A stretch of DNA of 64,000 nt from CAZNPL01 sp964574815 (GTDB lineage: Bacteria > Planctomycetota > Phycisphaerae > UBA1845): assembly GCA_964574815.1 (NCBI GenBank), contig CAZNPL010000039.1, forward strand, positions 3,757 to 67,756, written 5' to 3'. Below are positions 25,255 through 34,416 of this stretch, one piece after another (position 1 is the first letter of the stretch; each line of letters starts with the position of its first letter). The notes below the pieces were generated by a model. The model ran no database searches, was not told where the DNA came from, and was given only the letters and a program-made list of their open reading frames with translations. Made by a program: the position numbers and the translations under genes.

Positions 25255-26424
25255 CTATTCAGCTTCCGAGGTCAGTGTCTTTACCTTGATGTCCCAGGAC
25301 TTCTTGAGTTTGGACAGCGCCTTGGCCAGATGCATGGCCGCCACTGGGTTGGAGTGCAGCTTCACTTCCCGCGTGGCCGGCTGCAGAATGCGGACCATGG
25401 CCGTGCGCTTGTCGGCCTGAATCTCCAGACGGCCGCCGCTGTCCACGTCGAATTCCCGTTTCGTGCCGTACTTCTTGAAAATGATACGCCCGTCCGTCAG
25501 AACGACGCCGGCGCTGCCCGCCTCCGCCCGCGAGAAATCGCGGTCTGCGAAAAAACCTAGAAACCGCTCGTTGTCACGGGGCCGAAACCAGGTCGAGATA
25601 CGCTTGCGAACGGGAAAAGGCAGCCGCTGCCAGCGGTCGTCGCGCTGTCGCTTCGCCGCATCCACCAGCCGCTGATAACCGATCGTGCTCGTCCCGCCGT
25701 TGTTGTAGTAAAAGCGACGCGCGATCTCCAGGTTGGCGATGCCTATCTGGCAGATCTCCTCCCCTTCCCGCCGCAGCACGTGCGCCGTGATCCCCCCGGC
25801 CGAGCCACAGTTGTGGCACACGAAATACGGGAACGGATTGCAGTAGGGCGGCGGCAGCACTGACATCGGCTCCAGCTGATCGATCCAGCGCTGCTGGTGC
25901 GTCCGGAGCAGTTGATCGAGCCGGCCGAGAGCCTTCGTTTCGATGTCCCGGCGATGAAACGCGTCCTGCCACGGAAGCTTGTCCGTCCAGATGATCAGCC
26001 GGATCTCCAGGTTCTCCTTGCCCACGCAGTTGATGCACCGCAGAGGAAACGACATGCGGACGTCACGCTGCCGCAGCAGGCCGGAAGGAAACTCGAAGTA
26101 CGCCCCGATTTCGTCAATACGCTCGAAGCGAACTCTCGGTCGGTCCGGCGGGGGCGGAGGACGCCATTCGTCGATCTTCGGGCGAGGCGACGCACTCTTA
26201 CGCATGGGCGCGAAGATGCTCGTCCCGCCCATCACACTCTGCTCGGACGACTCGGCCTCCTCCATCACCCACCCCAAAATCGTGTCGTCGTCGATCGGCT
26301 GGTCCGTTTCAATACGGAACCGCTGGCCGCATTTCTTGCAATGGGCCCGCTCTCCGATTTTCGAAGCAGACACACGATACTTCTGGGCGCAGGTCGGACA
26401 GGCGACGATGATCGAATCTGCCAT
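25255..26424 (-). CDS. MJ0042-type zinc-finger protein, function unknown
   Basis: 389-residue cytoplasmic protein. The N-terminus is an MJ0042-type ribbon (VACPTCAQKYRVSASKIGERAHCKKCGQRF, residues ~8-37), followed by a Pro-rich linker and a long domain with two more CxxC knuckles (CINC near 130; CHNC near 203). The C-terminal ~90 residues (GVVLTDGRIIFKKYGTKREFDVDSGGRLEIQADKR) look like a PH-like beta domain. I do not recognise a characterised homologue. It converges on the enoyl-CoA hydratase gene across 128 bases that hold no strong terminator. Confidence 0.75.
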   Translation of the reverse strand: MADSIIVACPTCAQKYRVSASKIGERAHCKKCGQRFRIETDQPIDDDTILGWVMEEAESSEQSVMGGTSIFAPMRKSASPRPKIDEWRPPPPPDRPRVRFERIDEIGAYFEFPSGLLRQRDVRMSFPLRCINCVGKENLEIRLIIWTDKLPWQDAFHRRDIETKALGRLDQLLRTHQQRWIDQLEPMSVLPPPYCNPFPYFVCHNCGSAGGITAHVLRREGEEICQIGIANLEIARRFYYNNGGTSTIGYQRLVDAAKRQRDDRWQRLPFPVRKRISTWFRPRDNERFLGFFADRDFSRAEAGSAGVVLTDGRIIFKKYGTKREFDVDSGGRLEIQADKRTAMVRILQPATREVKLHSNPVAAMHLAKALSKLKKSWDIKVKTLTSEAE

Positions 26425-26597
26425 GCCTTCGCGGCTCCACCGGCTGCCGGAAGTGTCGAAGTGCCCGGTCTAGCCGCTTCCCGGGCACTCCGGCGCAGCG
26501 CGAAAAATAATACGCGCACCGCGTACCCGCGTCAACGGATGGCTGCGAAAGACCGCTCTCAACAAGTTGCGAAGTCGCGGCTCAACTGCGCCCGCCG

Positions 26598-26626
26598 TTG
26601 GCGACCTGGCCGAACCGGTCTAGAAT
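26598..26626 (+). promoter_or_regulatory. sigma-70-type promoter placing the transcript start at the cmk ATG
   Basis: TTGGCG (26598-26603), 17 bases, TAGAAT (26621-26626), then seven bases to ATG 26634. The expected start of transcription falls on or next to the A of the ATG, and no Shine-Dalgarno sequence precedes it, so cmk may be translated from a leaderless message. Confidence 0.45.
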
Positions 26627-26633
26627 GTCTGAT

Positions 26634-27314
26634 ATGATCGTGACAATTGACGGGTCGGCCGGCAGCGGTAAGTCGACGGCGGCGCGGCGGCTGGCTGCCC
26701 GACTCAATATCGCATATCTCGACACAGGCGCCATGTACCGGGCGATCGGTTACCAGATCCTCCGCGAAGGTGTCTGCCGAGACGACGCCCCGGCCATGTT
26801 CGAGATCGCCCGTTCCGTCGAGCTGGGGGTCACCTGTACGCCTGACGGAACACGCATAAGCGTCAACGGGCAGGACGTCACCGACGAAATCCGCACGATC
26901 GCCGTCAGCCAGGCCGCCTCGTCGGTCGCCGTAGTCCAGGAAATCCGAAACCTCCTGTTCCACAAACAGCGCGAGATCGGTACGGCCCTCCAATCCTTCG
27001 TGGCCGAAGGCCGAGACCAGGGAAGCGTCGTGTTTCCCTACGCCGACGTCAAATTCGTCATCGAGGCCGCCCCCGAATTGCGCGCCCGGCGACGACTTCA
27101 GGAGTTGCAGGCCGATAACCACGATGTCACCTTCGAAGAAGTCCTTGCCGACGTCAAACGGCGTGACGAAAGAGACGCGATCCAGTGGGAACCGCTCCTG
27201 GTTTCCGGTCAGGCGATCGTTGTTGACACTACAGACTTGACCCTGGACCAGGTCGTGGATCGGCTGGAAGCATCCGTCCGAGAACGATCCGCCAAACGCG
27301 ATCCCACATTCTGA
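26634..27314 (+). CDS. cmk: cytidylate kinase
   Basis: 226-residue P-loop kinase that phosphorylates CMP/dCMP with ATP in the cytoplasm. It shows the Walker A IDGSAGSGKST at residues ~5-15, LDTGAMYRA for nucleotide binding, the CMP-binding insert region (VSQAASSVAVVQEIRN, QREIG), GRDQGSVVFPYADVKFV (the family's GRD-G-V-FP-A motif) and the lid RRLQEL..RRDERDA. Length matches the family. ATG 26634 fits homologues; ATG 26625 is an alternative and overlaps the promoter's -10 box. It converges on the membrane glycosyltransferase gene across 32 bases. Confidence 0.93.
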   Translation: MIVTIDGSAGSGKSTAARRLAARLNIAYLDTGAMYRAIGYQILREGVCRDDAPAMFEIARSVELGVTCTPDGTRISVNGQDVTDEIRTIAVSQAASSVAVVQEIRNLLFHKQREIGTALQSFVAEGRDQGSVVFPYADVKFVIEAAPELRARRRLQELQADNHDVTFEEVLADVKRRDERDAIQWEPLLVSGQAIVVDTTDLTLDQVVDRLEASVRERSAKRDPTF

Positions 27315-27346
27315 CACCCGGTATTGGCAGAGGACTCCTCAAACCG

Positions 27347-28936
27347 TCAATCCTTGCGGATCCATACACTCCGGCTTTCGCCGTCCGGCGACATGTCGTA
27401 ATGCTCCCGCAGCCAATCGCCAAAGTCGGCGTACTCGACCGGATGACCCTCGGGCGGATCCTCGATCGTTCGCAATTCACGCTGCCCGACAATGATCGCC
27501 TTCGGCGGGGCACGCTTCAGGTCCTCGATCACCACGTCAACGTACGGCTGGGCGCGCCGCCCCCACTGGTCGATCAAAGTCGTCACGATGTACCGCTGCG
27601 CCTGAGGCCGGTCCGCGTACCAGTAAACCGCCGGCAGGTACCCCCACATGTAGATCGTCTCGTCCGGCTCCGTGTGACGGCGGATGGCCCGGACGATGTA
27701 TTCATGGCGGGGCGTGGATCGGTCGTCAAAACGCCGGAAATGCGCGATCAAAGCGGCGTCCCACTGCCGCGCAACACCCGGAACCATCATGAACGCAAAC
27801 CACAATACCGCCACGACCACGCTGAAACGCGGCGGACGCCGTTCGTCCTGCTCGCGCAGCAGCAGCCACACGCCGTGCGTGGCCAGCAACACCAGCGGCG
27901 CGAGCGCAATCCCAAAGTACATCATGCGCTTGCTGGGTCCCACCAGAGCCAGGTAGACCGCGATCGGTAACCACATCGCCACCAGGGCGAACGCCGCGGG
28001 CGGTCGATCAGATTCGGACGTATTCTCCTCCGCCGATCGCATACGCATACGCTCAAACACCGTGTAAACCACAGCGCCGATCGCTAATATCAAAGGCAGG
28101 CCGAGCACATCCAAATGGTCTTCCCACCGGAACATCTCTGGAAGCAATCGCGATTTGCCGCGCTGAGCGAAGTAACCCACGTTCGAGGTTACGATTCCGT
28201 GCCAGGCGTGCCCCATGTCGCTGGTGGCCCATAGCATCAGCGTCACGACAACAGCTATGGTGCCGCACCCCGCGGCGAACGCCACGGCATTGCGTATGAG
28301 CGTCCTGGGCCCTTGCCGCCCCGTGACCGTGACGAGCACATGGTGCAACGTTACGGCCATTGCCGCTGCAAACGCGGTCTGCCTGAACATGACGGACGCG
28401 AACGCCGCCATTCCCGCCGCGTAAAGCCACCATGTCGCCTTGTTCTCCCGGCCGAACGAATGCACGTACGCCGCCATCACGCACAGCTCAAAGAACACGT
28501 AGAACGTGTTCGGGCGATTGCCGCCCACGTGATAGTCGTAGAGAAAAACGTAGAGCGACGCCATCACGACGCCGATCGCGGCCGGCCCGACGCCGTACAG
28601 CCGCCGCGCAGACAAGAAGAACATCACGCACGAGCCTGCCGCCGCCAGCGAGCAGACCAGAACAACACCCAGCCAGCGCCCGCCCGCGAACCACAGCCCG
28701 ACCACGTCGGCCCAGAAGATGCCCGGTGGTTTGTTGTCCCAGAGGTCCGCGTACAGCTCCTGGCCACCCAGCATTTGCTTGGCGTAGTACGCGTAGAGAA
28801 AGGCGTCGATGTCGTCGGTTCGCGCCAGTGCGGCAAACAGACCAATCGCCAGAATAGGCAGGGCGCAGACCACAGCACCGACGATCGCCACCCGACGACG
28901 CTCACTCGGTAGCTTTGCCGCCGTCCGTGTGCTCAT
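27347..28936 (-). CDS. polytopic membrane glycosyltransferase-like protein (GT39/ArnT-like, PMT clan)
   Basis: 529-residue integral membrane protein with about ten to twelve helices. The first periplasmic loop contains FLYAYYAKQMLGGQELYADLWDNKPPGIFW, the D/E-rich loop typical of lipid-linked sugar transferases of the PMT/ArnT clan, followed by NRPNTFYVFFELC. The soluble C-terminal part (YIVRAIRRHTEPDETIYMWGYLPAVYWYADRPQAQRY) is also common in this clan. Such enzymes move a sugar from polyprenyl phosphate to a protein or lipid at the periplasmic face; the acceptor is unknown. ATG 28936 is preceded by GGGAGG; the frame stays open upstream to 29227, but that part does not look coding. Confidence 0.82.
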   Translation of the reverse strand: MSTRTAAKLPSERRRVAIVGAVVCALPILAIGLFAALARTDDIDAFLYAYYAKQMLGGQELYADLWDNKPPGIFWADVVGLWFAGGRWLGVVLVCSLAAAGSCVMFFLSARRLYGVGPAAIGVVMASLYVFLYDYHVGGNRPNTFYVFFELCVMAAYVHSFGRENKATWWLYAAGMAAFASVMFRQTAFAAAMAVTLHHVLVTVTGRQGPRTLIRNAVAFAAGCGTIAVVVTLMLWATSDMGHAWHGIVTSNVGYFAQRGKSRLLPEMFRWEDHLDVLGLPLILAIGAVVYTVFERMRMRSAEENTSESDRPPAAFALVAMWLPIAVYLALVGPSKRMMYFGIALAPLVLLATHGVWLLLREQDERRPPRFSVVVAVLWFAFMMVPGVARQWDAALIAHFRRFDDRSTPRHEYIVRAIRRHTEPDETIYMWGYLPAVYWYADRPQAQRYIVTTLIDQWGRRAQPYVDVVIEDLKRAPPKAIIVGQRELRTIEDPPEGHPVEYADFGDWLREHYDMSPDGESRSVWIRKD

Positions 28937-29153
28937 ACCAATCCGACCTCCCAACGAAGGGAGCGCGTGCTTGGCAAGCTTGCCCGTGTGTTTCACCAGG
29001 TCGCCGGAGCGCAGGCAACGAGGGGACTTCCCGCCGGCAAGACCCAAGCCGACCATGACGCGCCGTCTCAGCAAGCTAAGCGCGTACTGAAAGGGAGGCG
29101 CCCGCCCTTCCCGAAACTCCACTGTACACGAGCCTCTGCGCGCGCCGATGACT

Positions 29154-29177
29154 GCATCAGGATGCGCATCAGGATGC
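29154..29177. repeat. two perfect tandem copies of GCATCAGGATGC
   Basis: Copies at 29154-29165 and 29166-29177, with a partial third copy (ATCAGGATG, 29273-29281) about 37 bases before the -35 box of the sdh promoter. They lie in a 511-base gap (28937-29447) without coding potential. They could be regulator-binding sites for sdh or the divergent glycosyltransferase gene; nothing proves it. Confidence 0.5.
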
Positions 29178-29317
29178 GCCCCGAGCTCGAGGCCGGCGAG
29201 CATAAACCCGGCCGGACAGCTTTGCACGCCCCGGGTACGCCGGCTGGGCGGTCTCAGTATGGGCAGAACTCAATCAGGATGGGTTTACTCCTGACGCTCG
29301 CCCAACGACAAATGGCC

Positions 29318-29345
29318 TTGAACGGCCCGACACGGTTCCTATAAT
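29318..29345 (+). promoter_or_regulatory. sigma-70-type promoter of the sdhCAB operon
   Basis: TTGAAC (29318-29323), 16-base spacer, TATAAT (29340-29345). The -10 is perfect and the -35 matches four of six consensus bases. The predicted start site lies ~95 bases upstream of the sdhC start, with no other gene between. Confidence 0.6.
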
Positions 29346-29447
29346 CGAGCCGTCCGAATTCGCGGGCGAAGAGGTGGCACGCGGCGTGCAGTGCCTTCTC
29401 TCGGACGCGTGGGACGCACGCCTGCTGCAAGAAAGGAACGGATACCG

Positions 29448-30194
29448 GTGGCTGACTCGGTCGCGGTACGAGCATCGTTCAGCGAAAGAAGCCATTTTCT
29501 CCTCCGACGATTACATTCCCTCACGGGCGTCATACCCGTGGGGGTTTTTCTTTGCATTCACCTCTCGGTGAACGCATCCATCATCGCCGGGGAGAGCGCC
29601 TTCCAATTCGCTGTTGACCAGATTCACACCCTGGCCAAGCTCGGCATTCTCAAGGTGGTCGAGGTGTGCTTCATCTTCGCCCCCATCGCCTTTCACGCCG
29701 CACTCGGGGTCGTCATCTGGCTGTCCGGCCGATCGAATGTGCGCGCCTATCGCTACGGAGGAAACGTCCGCTACACCCTCCAGCGCTGGACCGGAATCAT
29801 CGCGATCGTCTTCATTCTGGCACATCTGTGGCACGTGCACTGGATCATCCCAGGCGGAGCCGAGTTTGACCCGCACGCGGCCGCAAGCACCGCGGCGACG
29901 GCAATGGCAAGCTGGTGGACTGCACCCGTGTACGTCATCGGACTGCTCTCGGCCGTGTTCCATTTCGCCAACGGGATCTGGACGTTCCTGATTACCTGGG
30001 GCATCACCGTCGGCCCGCGGTCGCAACGGATCAGCGGCCGTGTCTGCACGGCCATCGGCATCGTTTTGGCGCTCTTCGGACTGGGGTCGCTGGTTGCTTT
30101 GAAGACTATGAATACCGAGGTGATCGCGTCGCCGCCGGTCACGCAGGACCACGCGGCGATCCTCGACGACCCTGCGGATCCCAGCTTGCTGTAG
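29448..30194 (+). CDS. sdhC: succinate dehydrogenase/fumarate reductase cytochrome b subunit
   Basis: 248-residue membrane subunit of the single-polypeptide, five-helix type (as in Bacillus SdhC and epsilonproteobacterial FrdC). Histidines that could ligate two hemes lie in RRLHSLTG, CIHLSVN, FHAALGVVIW, LAHLWHVHW and VFHFANGIWTF. It anchors the flavoprotein and iron-sulfur subunits and exchanges electrons with quinone; this architecture usually pairs with menaquinone. GTG 29448 has AAAGGA about 10 bases upstream. It is the first gene of sdhCAB, which may run as succinate dehydrogenase or as fumarate reductase; sequence alone does not tell. Confidence 0.88.
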   Translation: MADSVAVRASFSERSHFLLRRLHSLTGVIPVGVFLCIHLSVNASIIAGESAFQFAVDQIHTLAKLGILKVVEVCFIFAPIAFHAALGVVIWLSGRSNVRAYRYGGNVRYTLQRWTGIIAIVFILAHLWHVHWIIPGGAEFDPHAAASTAATAMASWWTAPVYVIGLLSAVFHFANGIWTFLITWGITVGPRSQRISGRVCTAIGIVLALFGLGSLVALKTMNTEVIASPPVTQDHAAILDDPADPSLL

Positions 30195-30198
30195 GTAC

Positions 30199-30214
30199 CC
30201 GCGGAAACCCGCGG
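30199..30214. other. small hairpin between sdhC and sdhA
   Basis: CCGCGG-AAAC-CCGCGG (30199-30204 and 30209-30214) forms a six-pair stem with a four-base loop in the 56-base sdhC-sdhA gap. It has no T-run, so processing or message stability is more likely than termination. Confidence 0.4.
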
Positions 30215-30250
30215 ATTGGAAACCGACTCATCTACCGGAAAACAGATGCA

Positions 30251-32137
30251 ATGGCAGCAAAACCAAAAATCATCGTGGTCGGCGGCGGGCTGGGCGGCCT
30301 CTGGGCAACGATGAGAATTGTCGAGCGAGGCGCTCACGTCGATTTGTTTTCCCTCTTCCCGGTCAAGCGTTCGCACTCGTGCTGCGCCCAGGGCGGGATC
30401 AACGCCGTCCTCGACGTCAAAGGGCAGAACGACTCCGTCTGGCAGCACGTCGTCGACACCATCAAGGGCGGCGACTACCTGGCCGACCAGCCCCCGATTA
30501 AGAACCTGTGCGAAGAGGCACCTGGGGTCATACGAACCTTCGATCGCATGGGCGTGACCTTCAGCCGCACGCCCGAGGGCATCATGGACCAGCGGCTATT
30601 CGGAGGAGTCAAGAACAAACGCACCGCCTTCGCCGGCGGCACGACCGGTCAACAGCTTCTCTACGCCGTCGATGAGCAAGTCCGCAGCCACGAGGCGAAC
30701 GGGTCCGTAACCAAGTACGAGAGCTGGGACTTCCTCTCCCTCGTTCTCGACGACAACGGCCTGTGCCGGGGAATCGTCACCATGAATCTGCGGGACATGA
30801 AGGTCGAAGCCTTCCGGGCAGACGCAGTCGTCCTGGCCACCGGCGGATTGGCGCTGATCTATGGCCGGTCCACCATGTCCAGCAACTCGACCGGCGCGCC
30901 CGCCGGCCGCGTGTACCAGCAAGGGGCCAAGTTCGCCGACGGCGAGTTCATCCAATTCCACCCCACCGGCATGCCGGGCCACGACAAGAACCGCCTCATG
31001 TCCGAAGCCTGCCGCGGCGAGGGAGGCCGCATCTGGGTTCCCCGAAAACCAGGTGACAGCCGCGACCCGCTGACCATCCCTGAGGACGAGCGATTCTATT
31101 TCCTCGAAGAGTGGTACCCCGCCTACGGCAACACCGTACCGCGAGACGTCGCGTCACGTGCCATCTGCCGGGCCGTCCGGCACATGGGCCTGGGCGTGGA
31201 CGGACAGGACATCGTCTACCTCGATTTGACCCACAAACCGCGAGAGTTCCTCGAAACACGGCTCGGCGGCATCCTCGAGATGTACCGCACCTTCTTCGGA
31301 GAAGACCCCTGCGAACGCCCGATGAAGATCTTCCCATCCACGCACTACTCGATGGGTGGTCTCTGGGTCGATTTCGAAAAGGACGGACAGAACGGCGGGA
31401 TGGCCCGCATCCATCCCAAGAACCACGCCACAAGCATCACCGGACTCTATGCGTGCGGCGAGTGTGATTTCGCCTACCACGGCGCCAACCGCCTCGGAGC
31501 CAACTCGCTGCTGAGTGCGTCGTTCAGCGGCCTCGTGGCCGGCGACGCCGCGGTCGCCTACGTCAAGAACCTGAAAAAGAGCAACGGCGAGCTGCCGGAA
31601 AGCGGCTACAACGCCGAGCAGAAACGCCAGGCTGAAAAGAACCAAGCGCTCATGGCCCGCGACAACGGCGAGAACCCCTACACGTTGCACCGTGAACTCG
31701 GAGACTTGATGCGAGAGCATGTCTTCGTCGAACGCAGCAACGAGGGACTCGACAAGGCGCTCGACGGAATCGGCAAGCTCAAGGAACGCTCGAAGCAGAT
31801 CTCCCTTGATGACAAGGGGACGCGTTTCAACCACTCACTCTCCTGGGCACGCCAGATCCAGGACATGATCGTACTGGCCGAGGTCATCACCAAATGCGCC
31901 CGCATGCGCGACGAATGCCGTGGATCGCACTACAAGGCCGAGTTCGAATTGAGAATACCCGAGGGGAAGTTCGAGGGAGACCCCGAGTACGAAGAGTACA
32001 AGGCCAAGTGGAAGGCCAACAACGAAAAGTGGCTCAAACATTCAATCGTAACGCATTCGGAGGACGGTCCCGAGATCGAGTATAAGCCGGTGGACCTCTC
32101 CCTCCTTCCGCCGGAGAAACCGCGCGATTATCGGTAG
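30251..32137 (+). CDS. sdhA: succinate dehydrogenase/fumarate reductase flavoprotein subunit
   Basis: 628-residue FAD protein that interconverts succinate and fumarate. It has the N-terminal dinucleotide fold (IIVVGGGLGGLWATMRI), His42 in RSHSCCAQGGINA as the expected covalent FAD attachment site, the substrate-binding HPTG segment (FIQFHPTGMPGHDKNRLMSEACRGEGG), the catalytic-region RDVASRAI and HYSMGGLWVD, and the late YACGECDFAYHGANRLGANSLL. Length fits the SdhCAB type that uses one cytochrome b subunit. ATG 30251 follows sdhC by 56 bases; sdhB begins 16 bases after its end, so the three genes are one operon. Confidence 0.95.
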   Translation: MAAKPKIIVVGGGLGGLWATMRIVERGAHVDLFSLFPVKRSHSCCAQGGINAVLDVKGQNDSVWQHVVDTIKGGDYLADQPPIKNLCEEAPGVIRTFDRMGVTFSRTPEGIMDQRLFGGVKNKRTAFAGGTTGQQLLYAVDEQVRSHEANGSVTKYESWDFLSLVLDDNGLCRGIVTMNLRDMKVEAFRADAVVLATGGLALIYGRSTMSSNSTGAPAGRVYQQGAKFADGEFIQFHPTGMPGHDKNRLMSEACRGEGGRIWVPRKPGDSRDPLTIPEDERFYFLEEWYPAYGNTVPRDVASRAICRAVRHMGLGVDGQDIVYLDLTHKPREFLETRLGGILEMYRTFFGEDPCERPMKIFPSTHYSMGGLWVDFEKDGQNGGMARIHPKNHATSITGLYACGECDFAYHGANRLGANSLLSASFSGLVAGDAAVAYVKNLKKSNGELPESGYNAEQKRQAEKNQALMARDNGENPYTLHRELGDLMREHVFVERSNEGLDKALDGIGKLKERSKQISLDDKGTRFNHSLSWARQIQDMIVLAEVITKCARMRDECRGSHYKAEFELRIPEGKFEGDPEYEEYKAKWKANNEKWLKHSIVTHSEDGPEIEYKPVDLSLLPPEKPRDYR

Positions 32138-32153
32138 AGCTGGAAGAAGACAC

Positions 32154-32909
32154 ATGGTTCACAACAAAGAGATTCGGTTCAGGATCAAGCGGCAGGACGG
32201 TCCCGAAAACCCTTCCTACTGGGAAGAGTTCAACATGCCGTACTCCCCCAACCACAACGTCGTCTCGGCGCTCATGTACCTGCGCGAGCACCCGATCAAC
32301 GCCCGCGGCGAAAAGGTGCAGCCGGTGCTCTGGGACTCCAACTGCATGGAGGAGGTCTGCGGCGCATGTACCATGCTGATCAACAGTGTGCCCCGCCAAG
32401 CCTGCGCCGCCCTCATCGATGATTTGGAGCAGCCCATCGTCCTCGAGCCGCTCTCCAAGTTCCCGCTCATCCGCGATCTCATGGTCGACCGCCAGAAGGT
32501 CTTCGACGCACTGCTCGAGATCAAAGCTTGGGTGCCGGTGGACGGTTCCTGGGACATCCACCGCCACGCCCCGCTTATCTCCCCCGGCGTGCAGTCGATC
32601 CGCTATCTCTTCTCGCGATGCATGACCTGCGGTTGCTGCATGGAAGCCTGCCCCCAGTTTCAACAGGATTCCCGCTTCGTCGGCCCCGCGATCCTTGCCC
32701 AGGTGGATCTGCACAACTCCCACCCCACAGGCTCATACATCAAGGAAGACCGGCTCCACGCGGTCATGGGCCCCGGTGGCATCACCGACTGCGGCAACGC
32801 CCAGAACTGCATACAGGTCTGTCCCAAGCAGATCCCCCTGACCGACGCGATCGGCCGCCTGGGCCGTCAGACCACCGCCCAGTGGCTCCGCGACCTGTTT
32901 ACGAGATAA
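32154..32909 (+). CDS. sdhB: succinate dehydrogenase/fumarate reductase iron-sulfur subunit
   Basis: 251-residue protein with three clusters. The N-terminal ferredoxin domain binds [2Fe-2S] through NCMEEVCGACTMLINSVPRQAC. The C-terminal domain binds the [4Fe-4S] and [3Fe-4S] clusters through CMTCGCCMEACP and CGNAQNCIQVCPKQIPL. It carries electrons between SdhA's flavin and the heme/quinone sites of SdhC. A GGAAGAAG precedes ATG 32154. It ends the operon and converges on galE across 71 bases. Confidence 0.95.
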   Translation: MVHNKEIRFRIKRQDGPENPSYWEEFNMPYSPNHNVVSALMYLREHPINARGEKVQPVLWDSNCMEEVCGACTMLINSVPRQACAALIDDLEQPIVLEPLSKFPLIRDLMVDRQKVFDALLEIKAWVPVDGSWDIHRHAPLISPGVQSIRYLFSRCMTCGCCMEACPQFQQDSRFVGPAILAQVDLHNSHPTGSYIKEDRLHAVMGPGGITDCGNAQNCIQVCPKQIPLTDAIGRLGRQTTAQWLRDLFTR

Positions 32910-32980
32910 CGGGCAAAAGTTCATCGTGATCTGCATGCGGTTGTGAGGTGCAGTCTGGCGCGAGGTGTCGCGCGTCACGA

Positions 32981-33982
32981 TCAGCCGGACAGACCGCTAC
33001 CCTCAAAACCATCCGGGTGGCTTCGATGCCATCGCCACGCCGTCTCGATGGTGGCGCGAATGTCCGTGTACGACGGCATCCAGCCGAGCTCCGCCTTCGC
33101 CCGGGACGGTTCGGCGTACAGGTCAGGCGGATCGCCCGCCCGCCGCGGCCCTTCGACCGCCGGGATCGCATGCTTCGTCACATCCCGCGCGGCCTCGATG
33201 ATCTGCCTCACGCTGGTGCCGGTTCCCGTGCCAAGGTTATAAGAACGGAAAGAGCCCGGTTGCTGTGTTTCGATTGCCTTGAGATGCGCGGCGGCCAGAT
33301 CCTCAACGTGTATATAGTCCCGCACGCACGTGCCGTCAGCCGTCGGATAATCCGTTCCAAAAACGGTGATCGATTCGCGCTGTCCCAAAGCCACCTGCAA
33401 GACCAGCGGGATCAGGTGAATCTCGGGGTCGTGATCCTCCCCGATCGTGCCGTCCGACGCCGCCCCACATGCATTGAAGTAACGCAAGGCGCAACCGCCC
33501 AGACCCCATGCCTGGGCGCAGTCCCGCATCGCCCACTCCATCGCGAGTTTCGTGCGCCCGTAGGGGTTGATCGGCGCCTGCGGCGCGTCCTCCCGGATCG
33601 GCATCTTCTCGGGGATGCCGTAGGTGGCACACGTCGAGCTGAACACGAGCAATCTGACACTCGCCTCGGCCATCGCCTGCAGTAACCCTACCGTATTCCC
33701 CACGTTGTTCGCGTAGTACTTCAGCGGATCGCGCACCGACTCGTTAACGTCCAGGCTGGCCGCGAAATGCAACACCCCGTCGAACGACGCGCCCTGGAAG
33801 AGATCCCGGAGCAGGCTTGTGTCAGCCAGCTCACTGTGTACGAACCCTGCTCGCGGATCGACCGCCTCTCGATGGCCTTGAGACAGGTTGTCCAGCACAA
33901 CCACGTCGTGCCCGGCATCGCACAGCGTCCGCACGCAGTGGCTACCGACATAGCCTGCCCCGCCCGTGACAAGTAACCTCAC
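32981..33982 (-). CDS. galE: UDP-glucose 4-epimerase
   Basis: 333-residue extended short-chain dehydrogenase. It carries the NAD-binding GGAGYVGSHCVRTL, the VVLDNLSQG loop, the active-site FSSTCATYG and YGRTK (Tyr-xxx-Lys), and GALE-specific sequence ALRYFNACGA, TPDGTCVRDYIHVEDLAAAH (here TADGTCVRDY) and LGTGTGTSV. It interconverts UDP-glucose and UDP-galactose for envelope sugars. The start is GTG 33982 with AAAGG about 10 bases upstream. It would feed the same surface-glycan chemistry as the nucleotide-sugar dehydrogenase and glycosyltransferases elsewhere in the window. Confidence 0.93.
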   Translation of the reverse strand: MRLLVTGGAGYVGSHCVRTLCDAGHDVVVLDNLSQGHREAVDPRAGFVHSELADTSLLRDLFQGASFDGVLHFAASLDVNESVRDPLKYYANNVGNTVGLLQAMAEASVRLLVFSSTCATYGIPEKMPIREDAPQAPINPYGRTKLAMEWAMRDCAQAWGLGGCALRYFNACGAASDGTIGEDHDPEIHLIPLVLQVALGQRESITVFGTDYPTADGTCVRDYIHVEDLAAAHLKAIETQQPGSFRSYNLGTGTGTSVRQIIEAARDVTKHAIPAVEGPRRAGDPPDLYAEPSRAKAELGWMPSYTDIRATIETAWRWHRSHPDGFEGSGLSG

Positions 33983-34416
33983 GCTCCGCCCGCCTTTCCT
34001 GACGAAAAGCCGTGTTCACGTTTCGCCAATGCACACGCCGTCGATGCGCCATCTAGCCATCCCACGCGAGCGCCGTCAAGGAACAAAACGATCCTTGCCC
34101 GAACTACGGCGATTTTGCACCCCCTCATGTGTCGAATCGGCGTCGGCATGCGGGGTGCGTGACAGAATCGGTGGGCAGCAGCGATTGCCGCATGACGCAT
34201 TAAGGGAGGGCGAGGCTCCTGCCGGGCCGCAACCGCTACTACAAACCACAAGGCTCGCCTCCCAGAGGTCCCGCCCAAACTGTCACGGACCCGGCACGCG
34301 GCGCCAGGAAATCGTGCTCTTGCGACGAGGCTGTTGTTGCGTAATGATACCGGAACCCTAGTGCCGGTCTGTGCGTCGCGCACCAGTTCGTGCCACATCC
34401 CAGGAGGACGAAAACG
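33983..34416. other. 434-base non-coding gap
   Basis: It separates galE (minus) from the Cys-rich repeat protein (plus) and must contain both promoters. I find no RNA gene or clear hairpin; the only signal is the AGGAGG ribosome binding site at 34402-34407. Confidence 0.35.

Noticed and set aside
29154..29281. CRISPR-like array
   Set aside because: Only two abutting copies of a 12-base unit and one partial copy exist, with no spacers and no cas genes.
29915..30250. N-terminal extension of SdhA reaching back into sdhC
   Set aside because: The extension overlaps sdhC in another frame and has random composition; the FAD fold begins right after ATG 30251.
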